DNA from: a virus
Reading direction: 5' to 3' (one strand)
Virus record (IMG/VR): IMGVR_UViG_3300046509_000002
Coordinates: 1-45,647 of that record
DNA length: 45,647 nt
A program made the translations under genes and the position numbers. The notes beneath the pieces were generated by a model. It did not search any database. It was not told the origin of the DNA and saw only the letters and a program-made list of their open reading frames with translations. Below are positions 1 through 7,252 of the stretch, one piece after another (within the stretch, counting starts at the first letter, position 1; the number at the start of each line of letters is the position of its first letter).

Positions 1-1
1 C

Positions 2-103
2 CGGGCGTACGACGAGGCCTGCGCCCCCGCGCGCCGGGCGTACGCCGTAGCTATCAGGGCTAAGGTGTCGTTCGCGGATGTGCTGAAAGGATGTGGAGCA
101 TGA
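2..103 (+). CDS. Hendecad-repeat family protein, 3' end only (copy 0)
   Basis: This is the C-terminal end of a repeat-family protein; the gene begins outside the window. It shows one 11-residue unit (RAYDEACAPAR) followed by the family cap AYAVAIRAKVSFADVL and ends KGCGA-TGA. The stop overlaps the next start as ATGA at 100-103. It could be the missing 3' end of the truncated gene at 45368-45647: both ends contain CGTACGACGAGGCCTGCG (bases 6-23 and the last 18 bases), and merging on that overlap keeps one reading frame. The repetitive sequence means extra units or whole genes may be missing at the join. Confidence 0.85.
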   Translation, partial: RAYDEACAPARRAYAVAIRAKVSFADVLKGCGA

Positions 104-681
104 TGGCCCAGAGCGACCTCACGAAGTGGCTGCGCAGTCACGGCGCGTGCTATGAGTCCCTCACGTGGCTCGACGCACACGCGGATCTCACCCCACAGGA
201 GCTGTGGGAGTCGTGCCCACGGGGTGACTGGCTGGCGTGGGCCCTGGAGGCGGCGGGACTAGACGTGCCAGCCTCCGCGTACCGGGCGCTCGACGAGGTC
301 TGCGGTGCCGCGGACCGGGCGTACGACGAGGCCTGCGCCTCCGCGGGCCGGGCGTACGGCGAGGCCTGCGCCTCCGCGGAGGCGACGTACGACGAGGCCT
401 GCGCCTCCGCGTACTGGGCGTACGGCGAGGCACGCGCCTCCGCGCGCCGGGTGTACGACGAGGCACGCACCTCCGCGCGCCAGGAGTACGACGAGGCCTG
501 CGCCTCCGCGGACCGGGCGTACGACGAGGCCTGCGCCCCCGCGCGCCGGGCGTACGACGAGGCCTGCGCCCCCGCGCGCCGGGCGTACGACGAGGCCTGC
601 GCCCCCGCGCGCCGGGCGTACGCCGTAGCTATCAGGGCTAAGGTGTCGTTCGCGGATGTGCTGAAAGGATGTGGAGCATGA
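100..681 (+). CDS. Hendecad-repeat family protein (copy 1, 10 repeat units)
   Basis: A 193-residue protein in three parts: a conserved N-terminal domain (about residues 1-54, with GACYESLTWL, ESCPRGDWLAW and ALEAAGLD), ten tandem 11-residue Ala-rich units, and a C-terminal cap (about 20 residues). The N-terminal pattern resembles, from memory, proteins annotated as putative immunity protein (Imm-5-like) in phages and bacteria; its biochemical role is unknown. Eleven residues make three helical turns, so the repeat tract probably forms a long amphipathic or coiled-coil helix. I chose the ATG at 100 because it lies 8 bases after AAGGA and overlaps the previous stop; an in-frame ATG at 91 overlaps that ribosome site. 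Compared with copy 44856-45371 it carries two extra units. Confidence 0.88.
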   Translation: MMAQSDLTKWLRSHGACYESLTWLDAHADLTPQELWESCPRGDWLAWALEAAGLDVPASAYRALDEVCGAADRAYDEACASAGRAYGEACASAEATYDEACASAYWAYGEARASARRVYDEARTSARQEYDEACASADRAYDEACAPARRAYDEACAPARRAYDEACAPARRAYAVAIRAKVSFADVLKGCGA

Positions 682-1121
682 TGGCCCAGAGCGACCTCAC
701 GAAGTGGCTGCGCAGTCACGGCGCGTGCTATGAGTCCCTCACGTGGCTCGACGCACACGCGGATCTCACCCCACAGGAGCTGTGGGAGTCGTGCCCACGG
801 GGTGACTGGCTGGCGTGGGCCCTGGAGGCGGCGGGACTAGACGTGCCAGCCTCCGCGCGTCGGGCGTACGACGAGGCCGTCGCCCCCGCGTACCGGGCGT
901 ACGACGAGGCACGCGCCGCTGCGGGCCGGGCGTACGGCGAGGCCTGCGCCTCCGCGCGTCGGGCGTACTACAAGGCCTCCGCGGGCCGGGCGCTCGACGT
1001 CGCCTGCGCCTCCGCGGAGGCGACGCACGACGAGGCCTGCGCCTCCGCGCGTCGGGCGTACGCCGTAGCTATCAGGGCTAAGGTGTCGTTCGACGACGTA
1101 CTGAAAGGATGTGGAGCATGA
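678..1121 (+). CDS. Hendecad-repeat family protein (copy 2, about 6 units)
   Basis: A shorter paralogue of 147 residues. The first 54 residues are identical to the preceding copy, then the repeats diverge. One unit reads RRAYYKASA and has nine residues rather than eleven, consistent with loss of six bases in frame; another unit has EATHDEACASA. The cap ends FDDVLKGCGA where the previous copy has FADVLKGCGA. The start at 678 uses the GAAAGGATGTGGAGC leader and overlaps the previous stop as ATGA, so translation should be coupled. Unit composition suggests recombination among copies. Function unknown beyond the family resemblance. Confidence 0.87.
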   Translation: MMAQSDLTKWLRSHGACYESLTWLDAHADLTPQELWESCPRGDWLAWALEAAGLDVPASARRAYDEAVAPAYRAYDEARAAAGRAYGEACASARRAYYKASAGRALDVACASAEATHDEACASARRAYAVAIRAKVSFDDVLKGCGA

Positions 1122-1564
1122 TTCAGAGCGACCTCACGCAGTGGCTGCGCAATCATGGCGCATGCGCCGAGTCCCTCACGTGGCTCGACGCACACGCGGA
1201 TCTCACCCCGCAGGAGATGTGGGAGTCGTGCCCACGGGGTGACTGGCTGGCGTGGGCCCTGGAGGCGGTGGGACTAGACGTGCCAGCCTCCGCGGGCCGG
1301 GCGTACGACGAGGCACGCGCCTCCGCGAGCCGGGCGTACGACGAGGCCGTCGCCCCCGCGCGTCGGGCGTACTACGAGGCCTGCGCCCCCGAGCGTCGGG
1401 CGTACTACGAGCTCTGCGACTCCGCGGGTCGGGCGTACGACGAGGCACGCGCCTCCGCGTACCGGTCGTACGGCGAGGCCATCTACTCCGCGCGCCAGGA
1501 GTACGCCGTAGCTATCAGGGCTGAGGTGTCGTTCGACGACGTACTGAAAGGATGTGGAGCATGA
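1118..1564 (+). CDS. Hendecad-repeat family protein (copy 3, 6 units)
   Basis: A 148-residue paralogue starting MIQSDLTQWL at the ATG overlapping the previous stop. It has six 11-residue units, then the cap. Its third and fourth units (RRAYYEACAPE, RRAYYELCDSA) and its last unit plus cap (YRSYGEAIYSA, RQEYAVAIRAEVSF) match the copy at 44413-44859, while the units between differ. That makes the two genes mosaics of one another, although they lie in different parts of the array as drawn. This is the last repeat gene before the regulator at 1561, with which it shares the ATGA junction. Confidence 0.87.
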   Translation: MIQSDLTQWLRNHGACAESLTWLDAHADLTPQEMWESCPRGDWLAWALEAVGLDVPASAGRAYDEARASASRAYDEAVAPARRAYYEACAPERRAYYELCDSAGRAYDEARASAYRSYGEAIYSARQEYAVAIRAEVSFDDVLKGCGA

Positions 1565-1773
1565 CTAAACTAGGCACGGCTTTCGCGCAGAATCTGAGAC
1601 GACTACGTGAGAAGGCAGGGATCTCTCAGGAAGAAGTAGCGAGGCAGGCACACCTCACGAACGGCTACGTGTCCATGCTAGAGCGTGGTGTGCGCGGGCC
1701 GTCGTTTGACGTGGTAGAGGTGTTGGCCAAGGTGTTCGATGTCAACCCGCTGAACATGCTAAAGGAGAAGTGA
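1561..1773 (+). CDS. XRE-family helix-turn-helix transcriptional regulator
   Basis: A 70-residue, single-domain DNA-binding protein of the HTH_3/Cro-C1 type. It has the full five-helix pattern: FAQNLRRLREKAGISQEEVA (helices 1-2), then LTNGYVSMLERGVRGPS (recognition helix and turn) and a final VVEVLAKVFDVNP helix. It probably represses or activates phage promoters; palindromes at 38534-38607, 40681-40719 and 39143-39247 are candidate operators, but no link is shown. Its ATG at 1561 sits on exactly the junction that joins the repeat genes, so it is translated at the end of that array. An upstream in-frame ATG at 1552 overlaps the ribosome site and is unlikely. Confidence 0.93.
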   Translation: MTKLGTAFAQNLRRLREKAGISQEEVARQAHLTNGYVSMLERGVRGPSFDVVEVLAKVFDVNPLNMLKEK

Positions 1774-1774
1774 C

Positions 1775-2350
1775 ATGCCCAAGTTTACGATCGAAGTAGG
1801 CCCGAGTCCCGCGGAATACGCGGCGAAGTATCAGACCAAGAAGGGGTTCCTCTCCGTGGAAGCCGCGCTCGAAGCACTGCTTGGTGTGGGGGTGGGGCGG
1901 TCGATGGCGCTCGACCGGATGGCCGATAAGTACGCGAAGGCCAAGCGGTTCGAGGCCGGCGGACTCAAGACGGCACCCGTGTTCCAGCCTCGGAAAAACC
2001 TGCGTCCGGACCTGGTGGGCGAGCCCAAGAAGGCCGAGCCCAAGAAGGCCGAGCCCAAGAAGGCCGAGCCCAAGAAGGCCGAGCCCAAGAAGGCCGAGCC
2101 CAAGAAGGCCGAGCCCAAGAAGGCCGAGCCCAAGAAGGCCGAGCCCAAGAAGGCCGAGTCGGTCGAGGTTGCGCCTGCACAGAAGCTCAGCGCCGGGCGC
2201 ACCTTCGGCGTGGATGCCACTGAGGATGATGTCAGGCTCTTCGTCGAGTCCCGGCTCGCACATGGCGCGAAGGAGGTGAAGCCGTCCGAAATAAGGGAGG
2301 AGTTCAAAGGCATTTCGTTCGAGCGGGCGAAGACGTTCGCGAAGTGGTAG
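1775..2350 (+). CDS. Hypothetical protein with nine PKKAE repeats
   Basis: A 191-residue protein I do not recognise. Residues 1-82 look like a small folded domain (MPKFTIEVGPSPAEY... LALDRMADKY-like helix), residues about 83-127 are nine PKKAE units that alternate Lys/Glu/Pro and should be extended and highly charged, and the last 60 residues form a second domain ending REEFKGISFERAKTFAKW. The start is supported by AAAGGAG six bases upstream and lies one base after the regulator's stop. Two small domains on a charged linker would suit a nucleic-acid-binding or scaffold role, but that is a guess. The UAG stop is followed by a tRNA-like hairpin element. Confidence 0.85.
   Translation: MPKFTIEVGPSPAEYAAKYQTKKGFLSVEAALEALLGVGVGRSMALDRMADKYAKAKRFEAGGLKTAPVFQPRKNLRPDLVGEPKKAEPKKAEPKKAEPKKAEPKKAEPKKAEPKKAEPKKAEPKKAESVEVAPAQKLSAGRTFGVDATEDDVRLFVESRLAHGAKEVKPSEIREEFKGISFERAKTFAKW
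2021..2155 (+). repeat. 15-bp tandem repeat, nine perfect copies
   Basis: The unit GAGCCCAAGAAGGCC is repeated nine times without a single base change, inside the gene at 1775-2350. The lack of synonymous drift points to recent expansion by slippage or recombination. Copy number is likely to vary between isolates, and short-read assembly may have miscounted it. Confidence 0.97.
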
Positions 2351-2354
2351 CAGA

Positions 2355-2393
2355 GCCGGCCTGGAGCACGAGGGGTTCGACTCCCCTCCCGGT
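2355..2393 (+). ncRNA. tRNA acceptor/T-arm minihelix-like element
   Basis: Five bases after a UAG stop lies GCCGG, then C, a 10-base linker (CTGGAGCACG), a T-arm (AGGGG, loop TTCGACT, CCCCT), C, and CCGGT pairing with the first strand. The T-loop fits the tRNA rule TTCRANY. There is no D arm, anticodon arm or encoded CCA, so this is not a functional tRNA gene. Two elements at 41617 and 42651 have the same geometry with different stem bases, so the pairing covaries. RNase P model substrates made of only an acceptor stem and T arm have this shape; processing of the mRNA is my inference. Confidence 0.5.
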
Positions 2394-2455
2394 GTTCAGA
2401 TGTGGCAGTGCTCAGGTAGGGTGGCGTATCGTAAAAGGTTGGGAGACCGACACAC

Positions 2456-4486
2456 ATGCGTCCAGCCAAGAAGGTCATCGACACACTAGCTAAGGCCAAA
2501 TGGAGGAGCTCAGGGATCGAAGACAAGACGGCTGACCGGTTGGGGCTCGAGGAGCTCTCCCCCGAGGAGACGAAGGAGGCCATCAACTACGCGGCGGAGG
2601 TCCGGACCCTCAAGCTTCCGTACTTCGATCTACAGGGCGCCAGGACGGAGTTCTTCCGCCTGCGGTATTTGGAGCAGCTCCCTGGGTTCGGCGGGCTCGT
2701 AGAGAAGCCCCAGCGCTACGTGCAGCCAAAGGCGCTGAACGAACCATACCTTGCGCCTATCCTGGATAAGAGCTGGGCCGAGATAGCCAAAGACCCTGAG
2801 GTCTCGTTGGCGATCACTGAGGGCGAACTAAAGGCGGCGGTGGGGTGCCAGGCAGGCGTGCCGACGATAGGCCTCGGTGGAGTGGACGTGTGGCGGGCGC
2901 AGAAGGTGGGGGTGCCCCTCCTCCCCATGCTGGGGGAGTTCGAATGGAAGAACCGCCTGGTGGTGATCGTGTATGACTCCGACGCGCACGTGAATCCCAA
3001 CGTGGTGCGGGCTCAGAACCAGCTCGCTAGAGAACTCACGGCCCACGGAGCGGTTCCCTCCATTGCATCCCTGGCCCCCAGGGCTGACGGCAGTAAGCAG
3101 GGGCTCGACGATTTCTTGTTGGGCTCGCGGGATCCCAAGTCTGCGTACCTCGCATTGCTTGAGGAGGCCCTACCCGTCGAGGAGGCCGCAGCGCTGTGGG
3201 AGCTTAACGAGGAGGTGGCCTACGTCCACAACCCCGGGGTCGTAGTGGTGCGGGACACGGGGCGGCTCATCCGCCCGGGGGACTTCATCTCGCACGCCTA
3301 CGCGAACCGCCACTACGCGTTGTCGGTGACGGACAAGACAGGCACGCACCTGAAATCCAAACCCCTTGCTCCTCGGTGGGTAGAGTGGGAACACCGGGCA
3401 GAGCTGCGAGAGATGGAATATCTGCCTGGGGCTGAGCGGTACGCGGACGGTGCGTACAACACCTGGCCAGGGTGGGCGTGCGAGCCGAAGAAAGGGGACG
3501 TAGCGTGCTGGACAGGGCTCCTAAACTACCTGTTCAAATCCCAGGCCAAAGAGCGCCAGTGGTTCGAGCAGTGGTGCGCGTACCCGTTCCAGCATCCGGG
3601 GGAGAAGCTCTACACGTCTGTGCTGGTGTGGGGGCTCGTCCACGGCACTGGTAAGTCCTTCGTGGCATACATGCTGGGTATGATCTACGGTAATAATTTC
3701 GTCGAGATCAAAAACAAAGACCTGAAAGGAAACTTCAATGGCTGGGCTGCCAGGCGGCAATTTGTCTATGGTGACGAGATCACCGGGGGAGATAGGGCGA
3801 CTCACCGCATTGACGCCGACTGGCTCAAGGGCCTTATCACTCAGCCACGGATCAACATTAACGCGAAGTACACTCCGGAGTACACACTCCCGGACAGGAT
3901 CAACTATTATTTCACTTCGAATCACCCAGACGCATTTTTCATTGAGGGAGACGACCGCAGGTTCTTCGTACACGAAGTGGTCGGCCCGCCCGCGTCGAGG
4001 CCATTTTACGAAGCGTGTGACGCCTGGGTGAAATCGCCGGAGGGGGGCCCCGCGCTGTTCCATCACCTCTTGACCCTGGACCTCACCGGGTTCAACCCCC
4101 GCGAGCATGCGCCGTTCACGCGGGCCAAGCAGGACATGATTGAGGGCGGGAGGTCCGACTTGGGCGAGTGGTGCGCCATGCTCCGCGTCGACCCCACCAT
4201 GCAGCTCATGAGCCTCGGAGAGCGGGCGGGGAAGGAATGTGAGGTTTGGAATGCAAAGCAATTGCTCAGGGCTTATGACCCTGACGGACGCAGCAAGATC
4301 AATGTGGTCATCATGGGTCGTGAGCTCAAGCGGGCTGGGGTCGCACAGCTAGGGGTGGTACGCACGTCAGTCGGGGCTCAGCGGCTGTACGCTGTCAGGC
4401 GGTGGGATCATTGGAGCAAGCGAGGAGGAGCAGAGGTCGCGGCACATTGGGAGCAGTTTTTCGGTGAGGGTACAAAGAAGTTCTAG
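2456..4486 (+). CDS. Primase-helicase-like protein (TOPRIM-like plus DUF5906-type ATPase)
   Basis: A 676-residue replication protein. The N-terminal third has a TOPRIM-like module, with ITEGELKAA (Glu122) and VYDSDAHVN (Asp174, Asp176), as in DUF3854 phage primase-type proteins. The C-terminal half is an SF3/D5-like ATPase: Walker A HGTGKS (Lys400), an acidic Walker B-like FVYGDEI (Asp440-Glu441), and later YYFTSNHPDAFFI and DDRRFFVHEV, typical of DUF5906. It probably primes and unwinds DNA for the family A polymerase encoded downstream. No classical Cys4 primase zinc finger is visible, so primer synthesis is inferred rather than shown. The ATG at 2456 follows GGGAGA at some distance. Confidence 0.88.
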   Translation: MRPAKKVIDTLAKAKWRSSGIEDKTADRLGLEELSPEETKEAINYAAEVRTLKLPYFDLQGARTEFFRLRYLEQLPGFGGLVEKPQRYVQPKALNEPYLAPILDKSWAEIAKDPEVSLAITEGELKAAVGCQAGVPTIGLGGVDVWRAQKVGVPLLPMLGEFEWKNRLVVIVYDSDAHVNPNVVRAQNQLARELTAHGAVPSIASLAPRADGSKQGLDDFLLGSRDPKSAYLALLEEALPVEEAAALWELNEEVAYVHNPGVVVVRDTGRLIRPGDFISHAYANRHYALSVTDKTGTHLKSKPLAPRWVEWEHRAELREMEYLPGAERYADGAYNTWPGWACEPKKGDVACWTGLLNYLFKSQAKERQWFEQWCAYPFQHPGEKLYTSVLVWGLVHGTGKSFVAYMLGMIYGNNFVEIKNKDLKGNFNGWAARRQFVYGDEITGGDRATHRIDADWLKGLITQPRININAKYTPEYTLPDRINYYFTSNHPDAFFIEGDDRRFFVHEVVGPPASRPFYEACDAWVKSPEGGPALFHHLLTLDLTGFNPREHAPFTRAKQDMIEGGRSDLGEWCAMLRVDPTMQLMSLGERAGKECEVWNAKQLLRAYDPDGRSKINVVIMGRELKRAGVAQLGVVRTSVGAQRLYAVRRWDHWSKRGGAEVAAHWEQFFGEGTKKF

Positions 4487-4492
4487 GAGGTC

Positions 4493-4759
4493 ATGGCGAT
4501 GACAAGAGGTGAGGCGTTGAAGGAGTGGAAGGCGAGGGAGCGGGAGTACAGCACTGCGGCCGAGGCGTCCGGCGCCACGCAGGAACTCCACAAAGCGGCT
4601 GAGGAGATTTTCCACGCGGCGACGGAGGCGCTCAACGTTGCGAAGCTGGGGCGTGACAAGGCGAAGGTCGAGGCTGACACGGCTTTTAGCTGGTTGAGCG
4701 TGGCGCGCAGCCGTTACGCGGCGGTCTGCCGAAAGGAAGAGGAGGACTGCGATGAGTAG
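4493..4759 (+). CDS. Small coiled-coil hypothetical protein
   Basis: An 88-residue, highly charged, almost entirely helical protein (repeated A/E/K/R, few prolines), probably a coiled coil. A strong AGGAGG lies just before the ATG; a second in-frame ATG at 4499 is also possible. It sits between the primase-helicase and the DNA ligase and overlaps the ligase start by eight bases, so it belongs to the replication operon. No recognisable domain. Confidence 0.8.
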   Translation: MAMTRGEALKEWKAREREYSTAAEASGATQELHKAAEEIFHAATEALNVAKLGRDKAKVEADTAFSWLSVARSRYAAVCRKEEEDCDE

Positions 4760-5756
4760 GTGGGTGTTCAAGCAGATCGAGCCGCAGCCTGCGCGTGGCA
4801 AGTTCACCGAGGACATGTGGGAGTCTGATGCCTGGGTGGCAGAGGAGAAGTACGACGGCGACCGGCGCATTGCGCAATTCTGCCGGACGGCGATTCGGTT
4901 CACCGGGCGGCGGAAGAGCGTGGAGGACGGTCTGTACGTGGAGAAGACAGACAACGTGCCTCACCTGTCGAAGCTGGACTGGGGCGCCGCTGAGTTGGAG
5001 GGCACCGTTCTCGATGGAGAGATGATCGTAGACCCCAACGTGCCGGGCGATGGTGGGATGTCTAAGTATGTCACCTCCATCATGGGCAGCCTCCCCGCCG
5101 AGGCCATCCGCAAGCAGACGGAACGGGGTTGGCTGCGCTACGCGGTGTTTGACTGTCTCTACTGCGGGGGCAAAGATGTGCGTGGTGAGGACTTGCTGCG
5201 CAGGCGGTCTTACGCCGAGCAGGCCGTGAAGGCGTGGGGTAATCAGTACGCCTTCATGGCTCCCGCGTACCACGACAAGCGCGCTGCGCTGAAACACGTC
5301 ATGGCGGCGGGCGGTGAAGGAGTCATCCTGAAACACGTCGCGCACCGCTACGGGGAGAAGAACCGGTGGGTGAAGGTGAAGCGAGAGGCTACCGCGGACG
5401 TGGTGATCATGGGTTACAAGGCGGCGAAAGAGGTGTCGACAAAGAAGAGCGGTGAGGAGTCCATGACGAAGTACGCCAAGGCTGGGGTCATCGGTGCGCT
5501 CGTGGTGGGGCAACATAAGCTCACCCCCCGGTCATACGTTGCGCTGTGGGAGCTCACGGAGGTCGCTACCGTGAGCGGCATGACGGATGATGAGCGGAGG
5601 GACTTCACCCTTCGCGGGAAGGAATACATCGGTATGGTGGTGGAGATCAAGCACAACGGGCGCGAGCCCACGGGGCGGTTCCGCCACCCTCGTTTCGTTC
5701 AATTCCGCCACGACAAGACCGCCGAGAGCTGCATCTACTATCCGGAAGAGAGTTGA
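4752..5756 (+). CDS. ATP-dependent DNA ligase
   Basis: A 334-residue nucleotidyltransferase-type ligase. Motif I is EKYDGDR with the adenylated Lys33; LDGEMIV fits motif III, GGEGVILKH motif IV and WVKVKRE motif V. It would seal nicks in phage DNA using ATP. Size and layout match phage ligases with an adenylation domain plus an OB fold (C-terminal region from about residue 225). The ATG at 4752 is embedded in the end of the preceding gene. A promoter candidate begins within its last codons. Confidence 0.93.
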   Translation: MSRWVFKQIEPQPARGKFTEDMWESDAWVAEEKYDGDRRIAQFCRTAIRFTGRRKSVEDGLYVEKTDNVPHLSKLDWGAAELEGTVLDGEMIVDPNVPGDGGMSKYVTSIMGSLPAEAIRKQTERGWLRYAVFDCLYCGGKDVRGEDLLRRRSYAEQAVKAWGNQYAFMAPAYHDKRAALKHVMAAGGEGVILKHVAHRYGEKNRWVKVKREATADVVIMGYKAAKEVSTKKSGEESMTKYAKAGVIGALVVGQHKLTPRSYVALWELTEVATVSGMTDDERRDFTLRGKEYIGMVVEIKHNGREPTGRFRHPRFVQFRHDKTAESCIYYPEES

Positions 5757-5782
5757 CACTAAAAGTCAGCCGTGATTAGATT
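5753..5782 (+). promoter_or_regulatory. Candidate sigma-70 promoter for the 5815-6999 gene pair
   Basis: TTGACA (5753-5758, a perfect -35) lies 18 bases before TAGATT (5777-5782), which keeps four of six -10 positions; shifting one base gives TTAGAT with a 17-base spacer. It overlaps the ligase stop codon and leaves a leader of about 25 bases before the ribosome site GAGAGG and the ATG at 5815. This is one of the few non-coding gaps in the plus-strand block, which supports an internal start. Confidence 0.5.
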
Positions 5783-5814
5783 GGTTCCACGTTCATATCA
5801 GAGAGGAAAAGACC

Positions 5815-6216
5815 ATGGCGAAGAAGTTTCCCAAGACAATCGGTGCCTGCGTGGACCTGGCGTACACCATCAGGGGCAAGCGCATCGACTTGCAGAAAAC
5901 CTACGACGCTGAGATCTCCGAGATGAAGGACGAGGAGGCTCAGCTCGAAGACTACATCATCAACACCTTCAAGAAGGCCGAGATCGATGGGGCGAAGGGC
6001 TCCGTCGCGAGTGCCTCAATCTCCACCGCCATCTACCCTAAGGTGAATGACTGGACGGCGGTGTGGGAGTACATCGTGGAAACGAAGTCGTATGACCTCA
6101 TGGAGCGGCGGATGGGCAAGCTTGCGTTCCGGGCCCGCTTCGAAGAGGGTGTCGCGATCCCCGGAACGGAAGCGTTCACGAAGATGGAACTCTCCCTGAC
6201 GAAAGTGAGCAAGTAA
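5815..6216 (+). CDS. Conserved phage hypothetical protein (replication-region)
   Basis: A 133-residue protein with a helical, charged N-terminal half (RGKRIDLQKTYDAEISEMKD, then KDEEAQLEDYIIN) and a C-terminal half containing VNDWTAVWEYIVETKSYDLM and AIPGTEAFTKMELSLTKV. I recall similar proteins of unknown function in other podoviruses, next to a putative single-stranded-DNA-binding gene as here. Three bases separate it from the next gene, so the two are probably one transcript, ending at the terminator at 7028-7064. Confidence 0.82.
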   Translation: MAKKFPKTIGACVDLAYTIRGKRIDLQKTYDAEISEMKDEEAQLEDYIINTFKKAEIDGAKGSVASASISTAIYPKVNDWTAVWEYIVETKSYDLMERRMGKLAFRARFEEGVAIPGTEAFTKMELSLTKVSK

Positions 6217-6219
6217 CCA

Positions 6220-6999
6220 ATGGCCAAGTCCAAGAACACAGACCTCGCAACTACCCCGAAGAACGTCGCACTCGCGCCGCTGGAAGACTGGGAGCAGGAC
6301 CTCGCCGGCCAAGCCAAGGATGACGTGGCGAAGGAGCAGCAAGGCATCCCCCGCATCTCGCACAAGTCGGGGGTGCTCCAGGTCGAGGGCAAGCCCGTGG
6401 CGGGCGGAAAGATCCAGCTCGTGGTCGTCGACTACGGGTTCGAGAAGTGCTTCTACGCGGGAGAGTACGACCCGAACGCGCACCAGACCCCCGCCTGTTA
6501 CGCCTTCGGCAAGGACGAGCAGAGCCTCACCCCCCACGAGGCGGCGCCGGACAAGCAGGCCGAGGCGTGTGCCGGCTGCAAGTGGAACGCCTTCGGGACG
6601 GCGGAGAAGGGCCGAGGCAAGCGGTGCAAGGATGTCCGGCGCCTGCTCTGCGCGGTGCCGACTGGCGGCCCCGACGACCTCGCGAAGGGCGAGATCCGTA
6701 TGATGTCCATCCCCCCGGGGAGCCTCAAGGACTGGGCGCGCTACCTCCTCGCAGTGCCCGATATCGACCCCCGCACCCGCAACGTGCGCTGCCTCGTCAC
6801 CGAGGTGGGGACGGTTCCACTGCCCAATGGTGGGCATGGCCTGACGTTCCGGGCCATCGACCGCCTCGCCCCTGAGCAGATCAAGGCCCTGCAACAGCGG
6901 GCCAAGGAGCTGGAGTCTCAGCTCTTCGGGGCGTACCCGGTGATCTCCGAGGAGGAGAAGCCGGCCGCTCCTGCGCGGGGCAAGTCCAGGAAGTTCTAG
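6220..6999 (+). CDS. Zinc-ribbon phage protein, possible ssDNA-binding protein
   Basis: A 259-residue protein with CFYAGEYDP and ACYAFGKDEQ, then CAGCKWNAFGT and GKRCKDVRRLLC: several Cys residues that could bind zinc. The fold appears mostly beta, followed by a helical segment (LAPEQIKALQQRAKELESQL) and an acidic-then-basic tail. In many podoviruses a protein of this pattern stands in the replication block, where a T7 gp2.5-like single-stranded-DNA-binding protein would be expected; I infer that role from position only. It is followed directly by a palindrome and a strong terminator. Confidence 0.75.
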   Translation: MAKSKNTDLATTPKNVALAPLEDWEQDLAGQAKDDVAKEQQGIPRISHKSGVLQVEGKPVAGGKIQLVVVDYGFEKCFYAGEYDPNAHQTPACYAFGKDEQSLTPHEAAPDKQAEACAGCKWNAFGTAEKGRGKRCKDVRRLLCAVPTGGPDDLAKGEIRMMSIPPGSLKDWARYLLAVPDIDPRTRNVRCLVTEVGTVPLPNGGHGLTFRAIDRLAPEQIKALQQRAKELESQLFGAYPVISEEEKPAAPARGKSRKF

Positions 7000-7002
7000 G
7001 AG

Positions 7003-7014
7003 CTGTCTAGACAG
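7003..7014. promoter_or_regulatory. Perfect 12-bp palindrome
   Basis: CTGTCTAGACAG begins four bases after the stop codon of the preceding gene and 13 bases before the terminator stem. It may be a protein-binding site or simply part of the 3' RNA structure. No second copy was noticed. Confidence 0.45.
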
Positions 7015-7027
7015 GTAGTCTGTAACG

Positions 7028-7064
7028 GAGGGCGGCGGGTACATGCCGCCGCCCTCTTTTCTTT
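7028..7064 (+). terminator. Rho-independent terminator
   Basis: A perfect 11-bp GC-rich stem (GAGGGCGGCGG / CCGCCGCCCTC), a 7-base loop (GTACATG) and a TTTTCTTT tract. It ends the transcript of 5815-6999 and separates that pair from the sigma-like/polymerase block. An ATG inside the loop can be read as an upstream start of the next gene but is not credible as one. Confidence 0.93.
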
Positions 7065-7081
7065 CCACTGAGGGCTACGCC

Positions 7082-7252
7082 ATGAAGGGCATCTCCGACG
7101 CAGACCGCATCAGGCATTTGGAACAGGAGGTTGAGTGGACGAAGGACGAGATCTGGAAGCTAAAGGACTTGCTTGCCAAGACCCGAGTCCGGGCGGAGGC
7201 GGCCGAAGCGGTGCTCCTCGACGCGGCTCTCGCAGAGGACCCGGTCCTGTGA
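7082..7252 (+). CDS. Small helical hypothetical protein
   Basis: A 56-residue protein, MKGISDADRIRHLEQEVEWT and onward, with heptad-like Leu/Val spacing suggesting one coiled coil. I chose the ATG at 7082 because the alternative at 7043 lies in the terminator loop. Its TGA overlaps the GTG start of the sigma-like gene (GTGA), so the two are coupled; a role as partner or modulator of that protein is possible but unproven. Confidence 0.65.
   Translation: MKGISDADRIRHLEQEVEWTKDEIWKLKDLLAKTRVRAEAAEAVLLDAALAEDPVL

Noticed and set aside
150-758. Minus-strand repetitive proteins opposite the repeat genes
   Set aside because: They are mirror readings of the 33-bp units; the plus-strand copies have ribosome sites, conserved heads and coupled starts.
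1561-1773. Temperate phage with a repressor-based lysogeny module
   Set aside because: An XRE regulator alone is not enough; no integrase, excisionase, partition or attachment site was found in the window.
2351-2395. Complete tRNA gene
   Set aside because: Only an acceptor-like stem and T-arm are present; no D arm, anticodon arm or CCA, and the three copies share the same shortened shape.
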